Below the pieces are notes generated by a model, which made no database searches, was not told the DNA's origin, and was given only the letters and a program-made list of their open reading frames with translations. This document shows positions 6,499 through 9,458 of a DNA stretch of 9,458 nt, piece by piece. Origin of the DNA: Anaerolineales bacterium UBA2029 (GTDB lineage: Bacteria; Chloroflexota; Anaerolineae; Aggregatilineales; Aggregatilineaceae); assembly GCA_002332795.1 (NCBI GenBank), contig DDBP01000155.1:1-9458 (forward strand). Direction: 5' to 3'. A program made the position numbers and the translations under genes. How positions within the stretch are numbered: the stretch's first letter is position 1; each line of letters begins with the position of its first letter.

Positions 6499-6682
6499 AA
6501 GGTGGTCGGCCTTGTTCTCATTCAGCGCCCCTGTTCTCCGAAATGCTCTTTCTTTCCCACGTCCTGCCGGACCAGTAGCCTTCTGGAACCATGCGGAAGT
6601 CCATAGATCGCCGGCTTCCTTGCCTGTTACGGCACGTGCTATCAGGCAAAGGCCGGTTCCAGTGCAGACTTTGATTGTTACG
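6484..6682 (+). repeat. Three spaced copies of TGTTACG in the leader
   Basis: TGTTACG occurs at 6484-6490, 6625-6631 and 6676-6682. The first and third share the longer match ATTGTTACG (6482-6490 and 6674-6682). All are in the same orientation within 200 bp; a seven-base word is expected far less than once in such a stretch. They may be half-sites for cooperative or looping binding by the neighbouring regulator. The middle copy overlaps the leader hairpin, so part of the pattern could be coincidence. Confidence 0.4.
6583..6662 (+). other. Foldable structure in the GH51 5' leader
   Basis: Three pairings nest in order. CTGGAA (6583-6588) pairs with TTCCAG (6657-6662), CCGGC (6611-6615) with GCCGG (6652-6656), and TTGCCTG (6620-6626) with CAGGCAA (6643-6649). 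The 16-nt apical loop contains the self-complementary GCACGTGC (6632-6639). All three outer pairings are perfect, with only TTCC opposite AG as an internal loop. No T-tract follows, so it is not a plain terminator. It may be an RNA element acting on stability or antitermination; I do not recognise a known riboswitch class. If transcription starts downstream of it, this would be DNA symmetry only. Confidence 0.45.
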
Positions 6683-6726
6683 CATTACTTGAGACCAATA
6701 GCCACCAAACTGATGACTGCCGACGG

Positions 6727-6767
6727 GCAGGAAGCGCGTCTCACAGACGGCATGACGGGCCTCCTGC
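6727..6767 (+). other. Second, weaker hairpin in the GH51 leader
   Basis: GCAGGA (6727-6732) pairs with TCCTGC (6762-6767), enclosing the small hairpin CGTCT-CAC-AGACG (6737-6749). It lies about 65 bp before the ribosome binding site. The pairings are short and could arise by chance in G+C-rich DNA. Apart from the promoters, candidate operator, repeats and these two structures, I see nothing in the 520-bp stretch 6327-6846 and no convincing gene. Confidence 0.25.
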
Positions 6768-6830
6768 ACGGCGCTGACCCCGCAGACAATCTTAGCCGAC
6801 ATGAAACGCCTTCACAACCGCCCCTTTGCC

Positions 6831-6849
6831 AAGGAGAGATGCCCCTGTG
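6831..6849 (+). promoter_or_regulatory. Ribosome binding site that sets a GTG start for GH51
   Basis: AAGGAGAG (6831-6838) is followed at good distance (10 bp from AAGGAG) by GTG at 6847. The ATG at 6839 is out of frame, only two bases from AAGGAG, and reads just ATG CCC CTG TGA, its stop overlapping the GTG as GTGA. A TTG at 6826 is in frame but precedes the ribosome site. The GTG is therefore the best start. Confidence 0.75.
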
Positions 6850-8319
6850 AATCAGATCAAGATCGATCCGGATCGCCGTCTGGGCGACATCAGCCGTCAC
6901 ATCTTCGGCGGCTTCGCCGAGCACCTGGGACGCTGCATCTATGGCGGCATCTACGAGCCGGGATCGCCGCTGGCCGATGAGCAGGGCTTGCGCACGGACG
7001 TGCTGGAAGCGCTGCGTCGGCTGCACATGCCGATCATCCGTTACCCTGGAGGGAACTTCGTTTCGGGGTACTGCTGGCGCGATGGCGTTGGCCCGCTCGA
7101 CGAACGCCCGCCGCGCAGCAACCTGGCCTGGGGGTCGGTGGAGTCCAATCAGTTTGGCACCAACGAATTCATCACCTTCTGCCGCAAGCTGAACGCCGAG
7201 CCGTATCTGGTGGTGAACTGCGGCGATGGCGACCTGCGCGAAGCCCGCGATTGGGTCGAATACTGCAACGGCACCTGGGACACTGCGCTTGTCCGGCTGC
7301 GTCGGCAACACGGCTTCCCGGAACCGCACCGCGTGAAGTTCTGGGGCGTTGGCAACGAAGTGGACGGCCCCTGGCAGATCGGCATGAAGACGCCGGAAGA
7401 ATACGCGCGCGCCTATCTTGAATTCAGCAAGGTGATGCGCTGGGTGGATCCGTCCATCAAACTCGTTGCCTCGGTCACGTCGGCCTGGGATGGCACGTTC
7501 GTCGAGCGGGCGCAGTTGCTGGTCGAACAGGCGGCGGACTACCTGGACTACCTCTCCATTCACTGGTACGTTGGCAACCAACAGAACGACTTCCCAACCT
7601 ACATGGCCACCTCGGAGATCATCGAGGATCGGCTGAGCGCTTTCGAGGGGCTGATCCGCGCCTTGCGCTTCCAGCAGCGGGTCAAACGCCCGATTGCGCT
7701 GGCGGTAGACGAGTGGAACGTCTGGTACCGCACTACTCCCATCCCTGGCCCGCAGTTCAACGGCCTGGAGGAAATCTACAACCTGGAAGACGCGCTGGTG
7801 ATCGCCCTGCACCTCAATGCCTTCATCCGCCATGCGGCGACGGTGCGCATGGCCAATCTGGCGCAGATCGTGAACGTCATTGCCCCCGTCCTCACGCGCC
7901 CCGACAGCCTGGTGCGGCAAACCATCTATTACCCCTTTGAACTCTATAGCCGCACCTGTGGCAGCATCGCCCTGGATGTGTTCTGGCAGGGAGAGACCTT
8001 CAGTGCAGGGGACTACAGCGGCCTGCGCGTGCTGGACGTGGCCGCCACGCTCGACGAGCCGCGCAAGTCTCTTTCGCTGTATGTAGTGAACCGCAGCGAG
8101 ACCGAGGCCATGGAGACCGCCATCACCCTGGACACGGCTCGCTTTTCCGGCCCGGTGCAGGGATTCGTGGTCAACGGCCCGGACATCAAGGCGGAAAACA
8201 CGTTCGACCGGCCTCATCAGGTAGGCGTCAGCAGCGTATCGGTCAATGCGGAAAGGAGGGAGTTCAGCTACACATTCGAGCCGCACTCGATTACCGTCCT
8301 CGTCTGTACGCTTGATTAA
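6847..8319 (+). CDS. abfA: GH51 alpha-L-arabinofuranosidase
   Basis: A 490-residue retaining glycosidase (EC 3.2.1.55) that removes terminal alpha-L-arabinofuranosyl units from arabinoxylan or arabinan oligosaccharides. It is full length for bacterial GH51 enzymes and has no signal peptide, so it acts in the cytoplasm on imported oligosaccharides. The N-terminal TIM barrel (to about 375) has FAEHLGRCIYGGIYEPGS (23-40), RYPGGNFVSGYCWRDG (65-80), the acid/base Glu171 in GVGNEVDGPWQ, SIHWYVGN (237-244), and the nucleophile Glu289 in VDEWNVWY. Residues from about 380 form the C-terminal beta domain, including the strand LSLYVVNRS. These positions agree closely with Glu175 and Glu294 of the Geobacillus AbfA enzyme. 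It is the first gene of an operon, with the sugar-binding protein gene 17 bp downstream, and diverges from the LacI gene. It probably supplies L-arabinose for catabolism encoded outside the window. Confidence 0.95.
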   Translation: MNQIKIDPDRRLGDISRHIFGGFAEHLGRCIYGGIYEPGSPLADEQGLRTDVLEALRRLHMPIIRYPGGNFVSGYCWRDGVGPLDERPPRSNLAWGSVESNQFGTNEFITFCRKLNAEPYLVVNCGDGDLREARDWVEYCNGTWDTALVRLRRQHGFPEPHRVKFWGVGNEVDGPWQIGMKTPEEYARAYLEFSKVMRWVDPSIKLVASVTSAWDGTFVERAQLLVEQAADYLDYLSIHWYVGNQQNDFPTYMATSEIIEDRLSAFEGLIRALRFQQRVKRPIALAVDEWNVWYRTTPIPGPQFNGLEEIYNLEDALVIALHLNAFIRHAATVRMANLAQIVNVIAPVLTRPDSLVRQTIYYPFELYSRTCGSIALDVFWQGETFSAGDYSGLRVLDVAATLDEPRKSLSLYVVNRSETEAMETAITLDTARFSGPVQGFVVNGPDIKAENTFDRPHQVGVSSVSVNAERREFSYTFEPHSITVLVCTLD

Positions 8320-8336
8320 GCTGGTTGGAGGGAAAA

Positions 8337-9458
8337 ATGTTCAAACGGTTCGCTTTTGTCAGCCTCGTAGTGGTTCTCCTGGTGGCCATGGCTCCAGCGG
8401 TCCAGACGACCCGCGCCCAGGCCCAACCGACCGAACTGACCTTCTGGACGTTCGTCCAGGATCACGCGGATTACTGGGTGGCTCAGGCCGATCACTGGAA
8501 CGCCGAACACCCCGATCGCCCCATCACCCTCACCCCCACCATTTACCCCTGGGCCGATATGCACGACAAGCTGCTGCTCGCCCTGCAATCGGGCCAGGGT
8601 GCACCAGACCTGGTGGACATTGAAATCAGCCGTTGGGGGCCTTTCCTCAAGGGTGATATTCACCTGCAAGACCTGACCGACCTGGTGGCCAACGCGCCCG
8701 TCAAGCTGGTCGAATCGCGCATGATCTACCAGAAGGACGGGAAGGTCTACGGCATTGACTATCACGTGGGCACCTACGTCATGTACTACAACACCGAGGT
8801 GATGGCCCAGGTCGGAGTGGACATAGATAGCATCAAGACCTGGGACGACTACATCGCCGCGGGCAAGAAGGTCATCGAGGCGACCAACGGCGAGGTCATG
8901 ATGGCACCGCTGGAGACGATCGGCTGCTTCCCTGGCCGCGCTTTGATGCTGATGAATGGCGGCGGCGTCTACGACAAGGATGGCAACCTGATCGTGGATA
9001 GCCCGGCGAACGCCGAAGCGCTGCAGTTCATGGCCGACCTGATGCACGTGCATAAAATCGCCGCGATTGCCCCCGGTTCGGAAGTACACTCCCAGGAATT
9101 CTACGCGGCCATGAACGAGGGCAAGTTCGCCTCGATGTGGATGCCGCAGTGGTACATGACCCGCTTCACCAACTTCATGCCCGACCTGGAAGGCAAGATC
9201 GCCGTTCGGCCCATGCCCATCTGGCCGGACAAGCCGGGAACCTTCGCCAGCTCCATGGGCGGCGGCACGGGCACTGCGATCACCGATCAGATTGACGAAG
9301 ACAAGCTGCAACTGGCCAAAGACTTCCTGGCCTATGGGAAGCTGACCTATGAGGCGGGAGTGCGCATCTGGACTGAGCTGGGCTTCGACCCGATCGTCAT
9401 GGATGTCTACGACGATCCGGAGCTGACGAAGCCGCTCCCGTACTTCCACAACGAGGAC
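8337..9458 (+). CDS. Family 1 sugar-binding ABC protein (3' end cut by window)
   Basis: 374 codons are open to the window edge with no stop; typical members run about 420-450 residues, so perhaps 50-70 are missing. It is the extracellular solute-binding component of a CUT1-type oligosaccharide importer. Residues 1-28 form a Sec signal (FVSLVVVLLVAMAPA, probable cut in the RAQAQ segment) with no lipobox Cys. Family blocks are LTFWTF (34-39), SGQGAPDLVDIEISRWGPF (85-103), GKVYGIDYHVGTYVMYYN (135-152), KTWDDYIAAGKKV (167-179), GGGVYDKDGNLIVDSPANAE (208-227), MWMPQW (267-272) and GGGTGTAIT (308-316). The ATG follows GGAGGG with a short 4-bp gap, and the gene starts 17 bp after the GH51 stop, so the two are surely cotranscribed. 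By context the ligand is an arabinose-containing oligosaccharide, as for AraN-type proteins; permease genes would be expected next. Confidence 0.9.
   Translation, partial: MFKRFAFVSLVVVLLVAMAPAVQTTRAQAQPTELTFWTFVQDHADYWVAQADHWNAEHPDRPITLTPTIYPWADMHDKLLLALQSGQGAPDLVDIEISRWGPFLKGDIHLQDLTDLVANAPVKLVESRMIYQKDGKVYGIDYHVGTYVMYYNTEVMAQVGVDIDSIKTWDDYIAAGKKVIEATNGEVMMAPLETIGCFPGRALMLMNGGGVYDKDGNLIVDSPANAEALQFMADLMHVHKIAAIAPGSEVHSQEFYAAMNEGKFASMWMPQWYMTRFTNFMPDLEGKIAVRPMPIWPDKPGTFASSMGGGTGTAITDQIDEDKLQLAKDFLAYGKLTYEAGVRIWTELGFDPIVMDVYDDPELTKPLPYFHNED

Noticed and set aside
6671..6701. Possible second GH51 promoter (TTGATT with CAATAG)
   Set aside because: The -10 is poor and the spacing is 19 bp; the upstream TTGACT/TAGAGT pair with 17-bp spacing is clearly better.
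6512..6850. 112-codon frame in the GH51 leader ending in a GTGA overlap with the GH51 start
   Set aside because: The overlap looks like translational coupling, but the frame opens with TTG without a ribosome site, the product has no plausible fold or motif, and the region is better explained as regulatory leader.
6685..8286. 533-codon open frame on the minus strand opposite GH51
   Set aside because: GH51 catalytic motifs on the plus strand are decisive. The minus-strand product has no domain and the usual shadow composition.
8316..9449. 377-codon open frame on the minus strand at the right end
   Set aside because: It overlaps the sugar-binding protein, which reads cleanly from a good ribosome site to the window edge. 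The minus-strand frame has no recognisable family.

Overview
The window is G+C-rich, bacterial and carries six protein genes in three transcription blocks. I see no rRNA, tRNA, CRISPR array, transposase or integrase. The gene styles suggest a free-living, polysaccharide-using bacterium, possibly of the Chloroflexota: a DUF4062/NB-ARC/TPR protein, solute-binding proteins with Sec signals ending in Ala-Gln and no lipobox cysteine, a BMP-family binding protein, and a LacI/GH51/ABC sugar cluster. This taxonomic guess is an inference from gene content and is not firm.

Left block (1-3521, minus strand). A 790-residue STAND-type NTPase (DUF4062, NB-ARC, about five TPRs) is followed 41 bp later by an exported S8 subtilisin-like peptidase. 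The spacing and shared direction suggest one two-gene transcript. The pair looks like a sensor/NTPase plus protease module and is the least ordinary part of the window.

Middle block (3522-5124, plus strand). A divergent intergenic region with a 14-bp palindrome leads to a BMP-family ABC substrate-binding protein. A textbook intrinsic terminator follows directly, so the gene appears monocistronic with no permease or ATPase beside it. A 17-nt sequence at the end of the terminator T-tract recurs in inverted orientation just after the peptidase stop codon, so the two copies bracket the left and middle blocks. A palindromic intergenic element (5179-5231) fills the gap before the next gene.

Right block (5298-9458). 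A LacI-family repressor on the minus strand diverges from a plus-strand operon made of a cytoplasmic GH51 alpha-L-arabinofuranosidase and a family 1 sugar-binding ABC protein, which is cut by the window edge. The 520-bp divergent region has recognisable promoters on both strands, candidate operator symmetry at the GH51 start point, three copies of TGTTACG, and a long GH51 leader that can fold into nested hairpins. The likely logic is that the binding protein and its transporter (beyond the window) import arabinose-containing oligosaccharides, GH51 releases L-arabinose inside the cell, and the LacI protein gates expression by sugar.
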